Of a DNA stretch of 64,000 nucleotides, positions 49,553 through 58,734 are shown one piece after another. The notes beneath the pieces were generated by a model that saw only the letters and a list, made by a program, of their open reading frames with translations, searched no databases and had not been told where the DNA came from. Position 1 is the first letter of the stretch, and every line of letters begins with the position of its first letter. The position numbers and the translations under genes were made by a program. Source of the DNA: JBJHDF01 sp050486405 (GTDB lineage: Bacteria; Pseudomonadota; Gammaproteobacteria; Pseudomonadales; Cellvibrionaceae); the NCBI GenBank assembly GCA_050486405.1, contig JBJHDF010000018.1, positions 1-64,000 of the forward strand, read 5' to 3'.

Positions 49553-51028
49553 CTAGCCCCCCGCCAGCAACCGGTCCAGGGCGCGAAAAATCACCCGGGC
49601 CTTGTTCATGGTTTCTTTCCACTCCAGTTCCGGCACCGAGTCAGCCACCACGCCGCCGCCGGCCTGGGCGTAGAGTCTCCCGGCCTTGATCACCGCGGTG
49701 CGGATGGCGATGGCGGTGTCCATATTGCCGTTCCAGGCGATATAGCCCACGGCACCGCCGTAGATACCGCGCTTTTCAGTTTCCAGTTCGTCGATAATCT
49801 CCATGGCGCGGATCTTGGGGGCGCCGGACAGGGTGCCGGCGGGCAGCGCGGCGCGCAGCACGTCCATGGCACCCAGCCCCGGCTTCAACTGGCCCACGAC
49901 GTTGGAGGTGATGTGCATGACGTGGGAGTAGCGCTCCACCACCATCTTGTCGGTGACACGCACGCTGCCGGTATCCGCCACCCGGCCCACGTCGTTGCGG
50001 CCCAGGTCGATCAGCATCAGGTGTTCGGCGATCTCTTTGGGATCACCCAGCATGTCCTTTTCCATGGCCAGGTCATCTTCCGGGGTGCGGCCGCGACGGC
50101 GGGTGCCGGCAATGGGGCGCACGGTGACCTCGCCGTCTTCCAGGCGGGCCAGGATTTCCGGGCTGGAGCCCACCACCTGGTGGTCACCCCAGTCCAGGAA
50201 GTACATATAGGGAGAAGGATTGAGGTTGCGCAGGGCACGATAGAGATTCAGCGGCTCGGCATCGAAATCGATGGACAGCCGCTGGGAGGGCACCACCTGC
50301 ATGACGTCGCCGGCCAGGGTGTATTCCTTGATGCGCTCCACGGCAGCCATATAGCGCTCTCTGCCCATATGCGAGACAAAACGCTGCTCGGAAGTGCCCT
50401 CACCTTCCAGGTTCATGGCGGGCAGTTCCGGCAGGGGCAGACGCAGGCGGGCCACCAGCTCGTCCAGGCGGGCCTCGGCCCGGCCATGGGCGTCGTCCAA
50501 CTCGGGGTTGGCGTGTACCACCAGGATCAGTTTGCCGGCCAGATTGTCGAACACCAGTACCTCGTCGGACACCGCCAGCAGAATATCCGGCGTGCCCAGT
50601 ACATCCTCGGGCATGCTGGCCCGCAGGTGAGGCTCCACGTAGCGCACGCAGTCGTAACCGAAATAGCCCACCAGACCGCCGGTAAAGCGGGGCAGCCCGT
50701 CCAGTTCCGGTGCCCGGTAGCGGGCCTTGAACTCCTCGACAAAGGCCAGGGGGTCGGCGCACTGCTGCTCTTCCACCACTTGACCGTCCTTTTCCACCCG
50801 CACCTGCTCGCCGTGCACCCGCAGCAGGGTGCGCGCCGGCAGACCGATCATGGAGTAGCGCCCCCACTTTTCCCCGCCCTGCACCGATTCGAACAGGTAG
50901 GAGTTTGGGCCCCGGGCCAGCTTCAGGTAGCAGGACAGGGGAGTATCCAGGTCCGCCAGCACTTCGCGCATCACCGGGATGCGGTTGTAGCCCTGGGCGG
51001 CCAGTTGGGCAAACAGCTCGGGAGTCAT
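49553..51028 (-). CDS. trpE: Anthranilate synthase component I
   Basis: A 491-residue enzyme that joins chorismate and ammonia or glutamine-derived ammonia to make anthranilate for tryptophan synthesis. The feedback region FESVQGGEKWGRYSMIGLPA lies near the N-terminus. Catalytic segments PSPYMYFLDWGDHQVVGSSP, IAGTRRRGRTPEDDLAMEKD, HLMLIDLGRNDVGRVA and GTLSGAPKIRAMEIIDELE are all present. ATG at 51028 follows rpe by 13 bases, so the two are co-transcribed. No trpG, trpD or trpC follows; in many relatives they do. Gph, often between rpe and trpE, is also absent. Confidence 0.95.
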   Translation of the reverse strand: MTPELFAQLAAQGYNRIPVMREVLADLDTPLSCYLKLARGPNSYLFESVQGGEKWGRYSMIGLPARTLLRVHGEQVRVEKDGQVVEEQQCADPLAFVEEFKARYRAPELDGLPRFTGGLVGYFGYDCVRYVEPHLRASMPEDVLGTPDILLAVSDEVLVFDNLAGKLILVVHANPELDDAHGRAEARLDELVARLRLPLPELPAMNLEGEGTSEQRFVSHMGRERYMAAVERIKEYTLAGDVMQVVPSQRLSIDFDAEPLNLYRALRNLNPSPYMYFLDWGDHQVVGSSPEILARLEDGEVTVRPIAGTRRRGRTPEDDLAMEKDMLGDPKEIAEHLMLIDLGRNDVGRVADTGSVRVTDKMVVERYSHVMHITSNVVGQLKPGLGAMDVLRAALPAGTLSGAPKIRAMEIIDELETEKRGIYGGAVGYIAWNGNMDTAIAIRTAVIKAGRLYAQAGGGVVADSVPELEWKETMNKARVIFRALDRLLAGG

Positions 51029-51041
51029 AGGGGGTATCTCG

Positions 51042-51716
51042 TCAATGGGGCAACTTGTCACGCAGTTCGGCAATGGCGGCGGCGTAGTCGGGGGCTCCGA
51101 AAATGGCAGTGCCGGCAACAAAAGTATCTGCTCCGGCCCGGGCAGCCTCGCCGATGTTATCCGCGCCTATGCCGCCGTCCACCTCCAGGCGGATGGCGCG
51201 GCCGCTGGCGTCGATCAGCGCCCGGGCCTGGCGCAGCTTCTCCAGGGTGTGGGGAATGAACCGCTGACCGCCAAAGCCTGGGTTCACCGACATCAGCAAC
51301 AGCATGTCCAGCCTGTCCAGCACATGCCTGACCGTCTCCAGCGAGGTGGCGGGGTTGAGCACCAGTCCGGCTTGGCAGCCGCTGTCGTGAATCAGTTGCA
51401 GGGAGCGGTCCACGTGGCGGGAGGCTTCGGGGTGAAAGGTGATGTAGCTGGCGCCGGCATCGGCGAAGCGCCGGATCAGGTCGTCCACCGGCTCCACCAT
51501 CAGGTGCACGTCCACCGGTGCCTGCACGCCGTATTTGCGCAGGGCTTCACACACCATAGGGCCAAAGCTTAGGTTGGGCACATAATGGTTGTCCATGACG
51601 TCGAAGTGGATCATATCGGCACCGGCAGCCAGTACCGCGTCCACTTCTTCCCCCAACCGGGCGAAATCCGCCGCGAGAATGGAGGGGGCGATCAGGTAAT
51701 CAGCTCGCTTCGTCAC
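51042..51716 (-). CDS. rpe: Ribulose-phosphate 3-epimerase
   Basis: A 224-residue TIM-barrel enzyme of the pentose phosphate pathway that interconverts ribulose-5-phosphate and xylulose-5-phosphate. YLIAPSILAADFARLGEEVD opens it; HFDVMDNHYVPNLSFGPMV carries the metal-binding His and Asp; MSVNPGFGGQRFIPH and LEVDGGIGADNIGEAARAG complete the active site. GTG at 51716 is preferred over ATG at 51758 because the protein then starts near the usual position. Begins close to the divergent acyltransferase gene. Confidence 0.94.
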   Translation of the reverse strand: MTKRADYLIAPSILAADFARLGEEVDAVLAAGADMIHFDVMDNHYVPNLSFGPMVCEALRKYGVQAPVDVHLMVEPVDDLIRRFADAGASYITFHPEASRHVDRSLQLIHDSGCQAGLVLNPATSLETVRHVLDRLDMLLLMSVNPGFGGQRFIPHTLEKLRQARALIDASGRAIRLEVDGGIGADNIGEAARAGADTFVAGTAIFGAPDYAAAIAELRDKLPH

Positions 51717-51850
51717 AGGGTAAAGCCCTCGTTGGGAGAGTTTGTCAGTTGGCAGCATTGTACTGGATTTTTTGCCATCGCTGCCGCCCTTGCGGCCGCT
51801 GGTGCCATTCTGGGATACTGCGCCTGCCCCTGCAGCCCAGTGAGCCCGCC

Positions 51851-52954
51851 GTGCCCCAACAGCCCTTTACCCTGAACTATGTGCCTGCCCTGGATGGCCT
51901 GCGCGGCTTTGCGGTGCTGATTGTGATGTACTTTCACGCCGACGCCCGCAATCTGAGCGGCGGTTTTATTGGCGTGGATCTGTTTTTTGTGCTCAGCGGA
52001 TTTCTGATCACCGCCCTGTTGCTGCAGGAGTACGACCGGCGCGGGTCGGTGAACCTGAAGCACTTCTACCTGCGCCGCGCGCTGCGCCTGGGGCCGGCGC
52101 TGCTGCTGATGCTGGCCGTTTTCTGCCTGGGCAGCCTGCTCTTTCTGGAGTGGGAACAGGCCCGCCGCCACCTGGGCGAGGCACTGGTGGCACTGTTCTA
52201 TATGGCCAACTGGGCCCGGGCCTTCGACTTTTACCCCACGGACTTCCTAGGTCACACCTGGTCCCTGTCCATCGAGGAGCAGTTCTACCTGCTCTGGCCA
52301 CTGACCCTGCTGCTGGCCATCCGCTTCACCCACAACCGCCGGCAGTTGGCGTTCGCTGCCCTGGCCCTGGCGCTGCTCTCCTGGGGGTTGCGCAGTTGGT
52401 ATACCTGGGGCGATGTCTCGCTGATGCGCACCTACAACGGCCTGGACAGCCGGCTGGATATGCTGATGCTGGGCTGCACTCTGGGTATTCTGACGGCCTC
52501 GGGGCTGTTGGCTGAGCGCACCGGCCGCTGGTTGGCACGCTGGCGCTGGCCGGTGGCGCTGCTGGTGGTGCTGGGCCTGTTGGCGCTGGTGATCCGGGCC
52601 GACTGGACCCACCCGCAGATGTACTACTGGGGCTTCACCACCACGGCGCTGCTGACGCTGCTGCTGATTCTGGATGTGACCAGCAACCCCCGCAGCCTGC
52701 TGGCCCGCCTGTTGACTCTGCGCTGGCTGGTTTGGACCGGCACCATTTCCTATGGTCTCTACCTGTGGCACTTCCCCATCTACCGCACCCTGGTGACGGC
52801 GGGCGTGACGGGGCCGACAATGATCGTTCTCGGCACTCTCGCCACCTTTATAGTGGCAACGGCCTCCTATTACGCCATGGAGCGGCCGCTGCTGCGCCTG
52901 AAACAGCGCTTTGGCGGCCACGGCCGCACGGATCAGGCGGATCACTCCGGCTGA
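51851..52954 (+). CDS. Acyltransferase family 3 membrane protein (OafA/YrhL-like)
   Basis: A ~367-residue integral membrane O-acyltransferase. NYVPALDGLRGFAVLIVMYF near the start and GGFIGVDLFFVLSGFLITAL are the conserved acyltransferase-3 blocks; HTWSLSIEEQFYLLWPLTLL is the third, and ISYGLYLWHFPIYRTLV the last. About ten helices. Family members acetylate sugars on O-antigen, peptidoglycan or macrolides. Start is GTG at 51851, set by the family opening; an upstream ATG at 51749 adds 34 poorly conserved residues. It ends overlapping the convergent murU gene by 13 bases. Substrate unknown. Confidence 0.88.
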   Translation: MPQQPFTLNYVPALDGLRGFAVLIVMYFHADARNLSGGFIGVDLFFVLSGFLITALLLQEYDRRGSVNLKHFYLRRALRLGPALLLMLAVFCLGSLLFLEWEQARRHLGEALVALFYMANWARAFDFYPTDFLGHTWSLSIEEQFYLLWPLTLLLAIRFTHNRRQLAFAALALALLSWGLRSWYTWGDVSLMRTYNGLDSRLDMLMLGCTLGILTASGLLAERTGRWLARWRWPVALLVVLGLLALVIRADWTHPQMYYWGFTTTALLTLLLILDVTSNPRSLLARLLTLRWLVWTGTISYGLYLWHFPIYRTLVTAGVTGPTMIVLGTLATFIVATASYYAMERPLLRLKQRFGGHGRTDQADHSG

Positions 52955-53613
52955 AGTGCCGCCAGCCGCTCGGGAGTACCCACGTCACTCCACAGCCCCT
53001 TATGGAGTTCACCGCCCAACCGCCTCTGTGCCATCGCCGCATTGAACATGTCCAGCAGGGGAAACTTGTGGCGCCCGGCGGCGGCGGCAATCACCGCCCC
53101 GGGGCGCAGCAGGGCGATGCCGGCGTAGGTATAGCTCTGCGCCGGCTGGCGCTGACAGACCCGACCGCCGGCGTCCAGGCTGAAATCGCCCCCGGGGTGA
53201 AACGCCGGGTTGGGCACCAGCACCAGGTGTCCGTCCCGGGTTTCCGGCAGGCCGCGGCGGACCAGTCCTCCCAGGGGATAGTCGGTGCGGACATCGCCGT
53301 TGACCAATAAGAAGGGTTCTTGCCCCAGCAGCGCCCGGGCGTGGACTATGGCGCCACCGGTTTCCAGGGGCTCCGGCTCTTCGGAATAATTCACCGTCAG
53401 GCCAAAAGCGTCTCCCTGTCCAACAAAATCCCGGATCTGCTGGCCCAGATAGGCAAGGTTGATTATCACTTCCTTTACACCAGCGGCCGCCAGGGCTTCC
53501 AGGTGGTACTGCAGCAGGGGCTTGCCGGCCACCTCCAGCAGCGGCTTGGGCCGGGCGTCAGTGAGTGGTCGCATACGCCGGCCCAGGCCCGCAGCGAGGA
53601 TCATGGCTTTCAC
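52942..53613 (-). CDS. murU: N-acetylmuramate alpha-1-phosphate uridylyltransferase
   Basis: A 223-residue nucleotidyltransferase. MKAMILAAGLGRRMRPLTDA is the GxGxR signature, with RPKPLLEVAGKPLLQYHLEA next. LVNGDVRTDYPLGGLV carries the metal-binding aspartate. In Pseudomonas it follows AmgK in the recycling route that turns recovered N-acetylmuramate into UDP-MurNAc and bypasses MurA. Here the ATG overlaps the amgK stop by 4 bases, giving a coupled pair. Confidence 0.9.
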   Translation of the reverse strand: MKAMILAAGLGRRMRPLTDARPKPLLEVAGKPLLQYHLEALAAAGVKEVIINLAYLGQQIRDFVGQGDAFGLTVNYSEEPEPLETGGAIVHARALLGQEPFLLVNGDVRTDYPLGGLVRRGLPETRDGHLVLVPNPAFHPGGDFSLDAGGRVCQRQPAQSYTYAGIALLRPGAVIAAAAGRHKFPLLDMFNAAMAQRRLGGELHKGLWSDVGTPERLAALQPE

Positions 53614-54686
53614 TGGCGGTCTCCGGCATTCCTGTAGTCACGGTACCAGGGCTGCTGCTGCGCCAGGGGCAGCAGGCGTTGGCGGAACCAGTTGGCGAAG
53701 GCCGCCAGTTCCGGGTACTGCTCCGCCACTTCGAGGGTATAGCGGATCACCAGAGGCAGATCCGCCAGATAGTCGTGCTTGCCGTCGCGCAGGGAGAGGC
53801 GGGCAAAGATACCCAACACCTTGATGTGTCGCTGCAGGCCCATCCAGTCGAACCAGCGCAGAAAGCGTTCTTCCGACACGGCTTCCGGCAGCAGACCGAC
53901 TTCCCGGGCCAGATTGCCGTAACCCAGCGCCCAGATACGCACCTGCTCCGGCGCCCAGCGAATGTAGCAGTCGCGCAACAGGGAGACGGGGTCGTAGGTG
54001 GCAGGCCCCCAGAGCGCGCCTTGGAAATCGATCACCCCCAGAGTGCCGGATTCAGTGAGCAGCAGGTTGCGACTGTGGTAATCCCGGTGTACCAGCACCT
54101 GCGGCTGCTCCAGGGCGGAGTCCTCCAGGGAGCGGAACAGTTGGCGCAATTGCGCTTGCTCATGGTCGTCTAGAGTGCAGCCCAGCAAACCGCTGACAAA
54201 CCATTGCTGAAACAGGGCCAGCTCCCTGGCCAGGGCCTCCCGCCCGTACTCCTCGAGCCAGTCCGGCCGGGGGGACTGCTGTAGGGTGAGCAGGTTCATC
54301 AGCGCCTCGCCGTAGAGCAGCGGGGCCGTGTCGTCGCTGAGTTCACCGTGCAGCAGGCGATCTCCAAAATCCTCCAGCAGCAGAAAGCCGCGCACCGGGT
54401 CGGCGGCCAGCACCCGCGGGGTGCAAACGCCCAGTTGCCGCAGATGCTGCGCCACTTGCACGAAACGGCCGGTGTCTTCGACTTCGGGCGGCGCGTCCAC
54501 CGCCAGCAGCGGTGGCTGAGGAAGTGACACACGATAGTAGCGGCGAAATCCGGCATCGCCGCTCAGGGGCCGCAGCGCGAATTCCTGCGCGGGCATCCCC
54601 AACCGCGGCAACTGCTCGCGAATCCAGGTTTCCAGCGCGAGCGGGCGCTCACCTCGGGAGGGTATAGGCAAAGGCTTGGACTTCAT
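53610..54686 (-). CDS. amgK: N-acetylmuramate/N-acetylglucosamine kinase
   Basis: A ~358-residue phosphotransferase of the aminoglycoside-kinase fold that phosphorylates the anomeric hydroxyl of MurNAc or GlcNAc recovered from the cell wall. VLVHRDYHSRNLLLTESGTL is the catalytic HRDxHxxN block, and GVIDFQGALWGPATYDPVSL the metal-binding DFQGA block. It is paired with murU and lies divergent to lptD, the arrangement found in pseudomonads. The ATG at 54686 is one of several possible starts. Confidence 0.9.
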   Translation of the reverse strand: MKSKPLPIPSRGERPLALETWIREQLPRLGMPAQEFALRPLSGDAGFRRYYRVSLPQPPLLAVDAPPEVEDTGRFVQVAQHLRQLGVCTPRVLAADPVRGFLLLEDFGDRLLHGELSDDTAPLLYGEALMNLLTLQQSPRPDWLEEYGREALARELALFQQWFVSGLLGCTLDDHEQAQLRQLFRSLEDSALEQPQVLVHRDYHSRNLLLTESGTLGVIDFQGALWGPATYDPVSLLRDCYIRWAPEQVRIWALGYGNLAREVGLLPEAVSEERFLRWFDWMGLQRHIKVLGIFARLSLRDGKHDYLADLPLVIRYTLEVAEQYPELAAFANWFRQRLLPLAQQQPWYRDYRNAGDRQ

Positions 54687-54717
54687 GGCGATACACATCA
54701 GACGTTGTAGCTGCATT

Positions 54718-54763
54718 CTACCGCAAGCCGTCGCGACGCCCTACCGCAAACCGTCGCTACGCC
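54718..54763. repeat. Tandem 23-bp direct repeat between amgK and lptD
   Basis: Two adjacent 23-base units, each starting CTACCGCAA and ending ACGCC, differ at two positions. They lie in the divergent promoter region, so they could be a regulator-binding site for amgK, lptD or both. A -10-like TAGAAT is at 54801-54806 on the plus strand. Confidence 0.7.
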
Positions 54764-54891
54764 AGCAAGCAGCGCAATTCCATGGGCCGCCCCTTTCGAG
54801 TAGAATTCGACACAACCAACGGCAGCCAGGTTTCCGCCGCTGACGCCCTGGACCCCGATTGACGCAATTCCCGTCGCAAAAAAGGCTTTGC

Positions 54892-57420
54892 ATGGCATTC
54901 ACCCCAGCTTCCAAGTACCGGCCCGGCGCGCCTGTTCTGCTTTTGGCCGCCGCGCTGACACTGGGCACCCAGCAAGCCGCCGCCGACAACTGCCCGCGCC
55001 CCATCGACGAGCCCCACATTCTGGACTGGGTGCCGCTGTCTCAATTGAGTGAGGAGGAACAGGCGGCAATCCCCGGGGGCTGCTGCGGCGCCTATGTGGC
55101 GCCGGCGCGCAGCGATGCCGACGCCGACCTGGACCCGGAGCGGGCGCCGCTGCGCGCCAGCGCGCAGCGGGTGGAGGGTGTACGTCATGTCACCGTATTG
55201 CTGGAAGGCGACGCCCAGGTGACCCAGGGTCATCGTTCCGCCAGCGCCGACCGCGTCTACCTGAATCAGAGTGACAACCGGCTGGAGATGAGCGGCGACA
55301 TTGTGATCCGCGAACCCGGGCTGCTACTGCGCGCAGAGCACGCCACCCTGAACACCGACACCGGCGCCGCCAGCCTGGACGACGCCCAGTTCGTGCTCTA
55401 CGAAACCCGGGTGCGCGGCGGCGCCAAGCGCCTGGAGCGGCTGAGTGAACGACGGGTGATCAGCGAGGACGGGCATTTCACCACCTGTGAGCCCCACGAT
55501 AATTTCTGGACCGTGCGCGGCGCCCGCCTGCTGCTGGACGGCGACCGCCACTACGGCGAGGCCCGGCACGCCAGGCTCACCATCAAGGACGTTCCGGTTC
55601 TCTACACCCCCTATGTGCGCTTTCCGGTGGGTGACGAACGGCTGACGGGATTTTTGATGCCGTCCTTCAGCGGCGGCACCCAAAGCCGCAACGGCATGCA
55701 GTTGACACTGCCCTTCTACTGGAACATCGCACCCAACGCCGATATGACTCTGTCGCCGCGTCATATGACCAAGCGCGGCACCCTGCTGGAGGGCGAGACG
55801 CGCCATCTGAGCCGAAACTTCCGCACCGAACTGAACGGCGCCTTTATCGCCAACGACCAGGGCGGCAGACACCGCCGCCTGGAGCGGGAAATTGCCCAGG
55901 GGCTGATCACCGAGGAGGAGGCCTACCCCTTTCGCGGTGAAGACCGCTGGATGGTCCAGTTGCGGCAAACTGGCGGCGAAGACCAGCGTTGGAGCAGCCA
56001 CTTCGATTACACGGAATTGAGTGACCGTCAGTATGTACGGGATATCGGTGGTTTCAGTCTGGAAGAGCGCCGGCAGGCGCGTATCGAGAATCGCGGCCAC
56101 CTCAGCTACCGTTCGGACCACTGGTACTCAGCGGTAAGTGCCGAAGAGATTCTGTTTCTCAGTGTGTTTCAAAAGCCCTATCGGGAACTGCCCCGGATCA
56201 ACCTGGACGGGCAGTATCGCTGGCAGCACTGGCAACTGAATCTGAACAACGAGTGGGTACACTTTGACCTGAACCGCCACTTTGACCAGGAACCCCTGCG
56301 CAGCACCCTGGTTACCGGCAGCCGCGCGCGCACGGACTACCAGCTGGTGTGGGACTATGAAACCGAGGCGGGCTTCATCAAGCCCGGTGTCGGCTTGCGC
56401 ACCCTGGGCTACCGGCTGGATGACAGCCGGCTGGTGGCGGACGCCGACAGCACACTCTTTCTGCACGCCAACACCGCCACCCTGGACGCCGGCCTGAACT
56501 TTGACCGCTACAGCGACGGTGGCTGGCGACAGTCACTGGAGCCTCGGCTGCTGTATTTTTACAGCGCCCGGGCCGACCACAGCGATCTGTTTGACACCAC
56601 CCTGAATGGCCGACCGGTGAATTTCGACACCACCGAGTTGCCGTTCACCTATGATAATGTCTTTCGCACCACGCGTTTCTCCGGTGGTGACCGCCTCGAC
56701 GATGCCAACCAACTGGCGGCGGGTCTGACCGGGAGGCTCACCCACCCCGACACCGGTATCGAGCATCTGCGCGTCAGCCTCGGTCAGATCCACTATTTTA
56801 CCGACCGCGAAGTGGGGTTGACCGCTGCGGCTGAGGACCCCGCATATGACACAGGCACACACCCCAGGTCCGAACTGGCGGCGCACATGAGCGGGCAGTT
56901 GAACCGAAGCCTGCAGTTTGTAGGCAACATCACCTACAACCACCGGGACGACAGTGTCAGCCGGGGCAACGTTCGCCTGCGCTACCTCGATGAGCGCTAT
57001 CGGATTTTCAATATCGCCTATACCTATACCAGCCGGCCGGAGGCCACACACCCGCTGTTTCCCGGCCAGACCGTGGGCCGCAACCTGGATCAGCTCGACG
57101 CCTCCCTGGTGTGGCCAGTGGCGGGTTCCTGGAGTCTTATCGCCCGGGGCAACTACGACTTCAACTACCGGCGGGAACTGGATAGTTTTGCCGGACTCGA
57201 ATACTCCGACTGCTGTTATCGTCTGAGAGTCATTGCACGGCGCTGGCTGGATTTCGATTACACGCCGGATTTTCTGGATACCGCCACCAACGAAGACTAT
57301 GATGAAGGCATTTTTCTGGAGCTGGAGCTCCGGGGGCTGGGCAGCATCGCCGACCGCATCAGCGAACTGCTGCGCCGGGAAATTGCCGGCTTCGACACTC
57401 GCCAACAAAATTTACGCTAG
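54892..57420 (+). CDS. lptD: LPS assembly outer-membrane protein LptD
   Basis: An 842-residue outer-membrane protein that with LptE inserts lipopolysaccharide into the outer leaflet. After a signal peptide (APVLLLAAALTLGTQQAAA) an N-terminal jelly-roll (VTVLLEGDAQVTQGHRSASA, RLEMSGDIVIREPGLLLRAE) is followed by the large beta-barrel. DFVKDVPVLYTPYVRFPVGDE-like and DCCYRLRV near the end are typical; the DCC pair and N-terminal cysteines fit the family disulfides. The ATG at 54892 has AAGGC before it. First gene of the lptD-surA-pdxA-rsmA-apaG-apaH operon, in which it is joined directly to surA. Confidence 0.95.
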   Translation: MAFTPASKYRPGAPVLLLAAALTLGTQQAAADNCPRPIDEPHILDWVPLSQLSEEEQAAIPGGCCGAYVAPARSDADADLDPERAPLRASAQRVEGVRHVTVLLEGDAQVTQGHRSASADRVYLNQSDNRLEMSGDIVIREPGLLLRAEHATLNTDTGAASLDDAQFVLYETRVRGGAKRLERLSERRVISEDGHFTTCEPHDNFWTVRGARLLLDGDRHYGEARHARLTIKDVPVLYTPYVRFPVGDERLTGFLMPSFSGGTQSRNGMQLTLPFYWNIAPNADMTLSPRHMTKRGTLLEGETRHLSRNFRTELNGAFIANDQGGRHRRLEREIAQGLITEEEAYPFRGEDRWMVQLRQTGGEDQRWSSHFDYTELSDRQYVRDIGGFSLEERRQARIENRGHLSYRSDHWYSAVSAEEILFLSVFQKPYRELPRINLDGQYRWQHWQLNLNNEWVHFDLNRHFDQEPLRSTLVTGSRARTDYQLVWDYETEAGFIKPGVGLRTLGYRLDDSRLVADADSTLFLHANTATLDAGLNFDRYSDGGWRQSLEPRLLYFYSARADHSDLFDTTLNGRPVNFDTTELPFTYDNVFRTTRFSGGDRLDDANQLAAGLTGRLTHPDTGIEHLRVSLGQIHYFTDREVGLTAAAEDPAYDTGTHPRSELAAHMSGQLNRSLQFVGNITYNHRDDSVSRGNVRLRYLDERYRIFNIAYTYTSRPEATHPLFPGQTVGRNLDQLDASLVWPVAGSWSLIARGNYDFNYRRELDSFAGLEYSDCCYRLRVIARRWLDFDYTPDFLDTATNEDYDEGIFLELELRGLGSIADRISELLRREIAGFDTRQQNLR

Positions 57421-57427
57421 GTAACCC

Positions 57428-58732
57428 ATGGATAACAGAAATACCTTTAGACACCGTTCACTTGCCGCCCTATTGGCTGGCGCTCTGCTTACCCTGTGCC
57501 AGGCCGCAATGGCACAGACCGAGATTCTCGACCGGGTGGTCGCCATCGTCAACGATGACGTGGTGATGCAAAGCGAACTGGACGCCCGCACCGAATCCGT
57601 TCTGGAGCGGGTGCGGGGCCAGCGTGGCCAGCTGCCACCCATGGACGCCCTGCGCAGCCAGATCCTGGAGCAACTCATCCTGGAGCGCCTGCAACTGAGC
57701 ATGGCCCGCATGTACGGCATGAGCATCGGCGACGCCCAGTTGAACGAAACCATCGACAACATCATACGCCGCAACCAGACGGACGAGCAGACTCTCCGAG
57801 CCGAACTGGAAAGCCAGGGCCTGACCATGGAGCAGTTTCGCGATGACATCCGCCGGGAAATGCTGATCACCCAGTTCCAGCAGGGCATGGTCAACAGCCG
57901 TATTCGCGTCACCGACCAGGAAATCGACAATTTTCTCGCCTCCACCGACGGCCGCCAAGCCACCTCTCCCGACTATCGCCTGGGCCATATCCTGATCGCC
58001 GTGCCCAGCGGCTCCAGCCCCGAGGAAGTGGCCGAATATCAGACCCGGGCGGAGGACATCCATCGGCAACTGCAGGATGGTGCTGACTTCCACACCCTGG
58101 CGATGACCTACTCCAACGACCCCAATGCCCTGGATGGCGGCGAAATGGGCTGGCGGCGCCTGGCCCAGTTGCCGGAACTGTTCAGCAACGTAGTCTACGA
58201 ACTGGCGGAGGGGGAATCGTCCCAACCCTTTCGCAGCGGCGCTGGCTTCCACATACTGAAAAACATCGAACAGCGCGGCGGTGGTCAGCAACTGGTGGCC
58301 CAGACCAAGGCGCGTCATATCCTGATCAAGGTGACGGAAGTGGTGGACGATGACATTGCCCAGGACAGGCTGGAAGGGCTGCGCCAGCGCGTACTCGATG
58401 GCGAGGACTTTGCCACCCTGGCCCGCCAGAACTCCGAGGACATCGGCTCCATGCTGGACGGTGGCAATCTGGGTTGGGCCACCTCGGGCACCTTCGTACC
58501 TGTGTTTGAGGAAACTATGGCGCGCATGGACATCGACGAGGTAAGCGAACCCTTCAAGAGCCAGTTCGGCTGGCATATTCTGCAAGTGGTGGATCGCCGG
58601 GAGGAAGACATGAGCGACTTGATGCGCCGCAACCAGGCCGACCAGACTTTGCGCGCCCGCCGCTTCGAGGAAGAACTGCAGATATGGCTGACGGAAATCC
58701 GCGAAGACGCCTACGTGGAAATTAAAATCTGA
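57428..58732 (+). CDS. surA: Periplasmic chaperone and peptidyl-prolyl isomerase SurA
   Basis: A 434-residue periplasmic protein that escorts outer-membrane proteins. Signal peptide LAALLAGALLTLCQAAMAQ, then an N-terminal domain beginning LDRVVAIVNDDVVMQSELDA. Two parvulin domains follow: RLGHILIAVPSGSSPEEVAE near 180 and ARHILIKVTEVVDDDIAQDR near 295. DFATLARQNSEDIGSMLDGG and FGWHILQVVDRREEDMSD match the second parvulin. Lies 7 bases after lptD. Confidence 0.95.
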   Translation: MDNRNTFRHRSLAALLAGALLTLCQAAMAQTEILDRVVAIVNDDVVMQSELDARTESVLERVRGQRGQLPPMDALRSQILEQLILERLQLSMARMYGMSIGDAQLNETIDNIIRRNQTDEQTLRAELESQGLTMEQFRDDIRREMLITQFQQGMVNSRIRVTDQEIDNFLASTDGRQATSPDYRLGHILIAVPSGSSPEEVAEYQTRAEDIHRQLQDGADFHTLAMTYSNDPNALDGGEMGWRRLAQLPELFSNVVYELAEGESSQPFRSGAGFHILKNIEQRGGGQQLVAQTKARHILIKVTEVVDDDIAQDRLEGLRQRVLDGEDFATLARQNSEDIGSMLDGGNLGWATSGTFVPVFEETMARMDIDEVSEPFKSQFGWHILQVVDRREEDMSDLMRRNQADQTLRARRFEEELQIWLTEIREDAYVEIKI

Positions 58733-58734
58733 CC

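Noticed and set aside
49505..51259. Plus-strand frame of 584 codons opposite trpE and rpe
   Set aside because: Long antisense frames are common in GC-rich genes; its His/Gln/Gly-rich product matches no family while trpE and rpe are certain.
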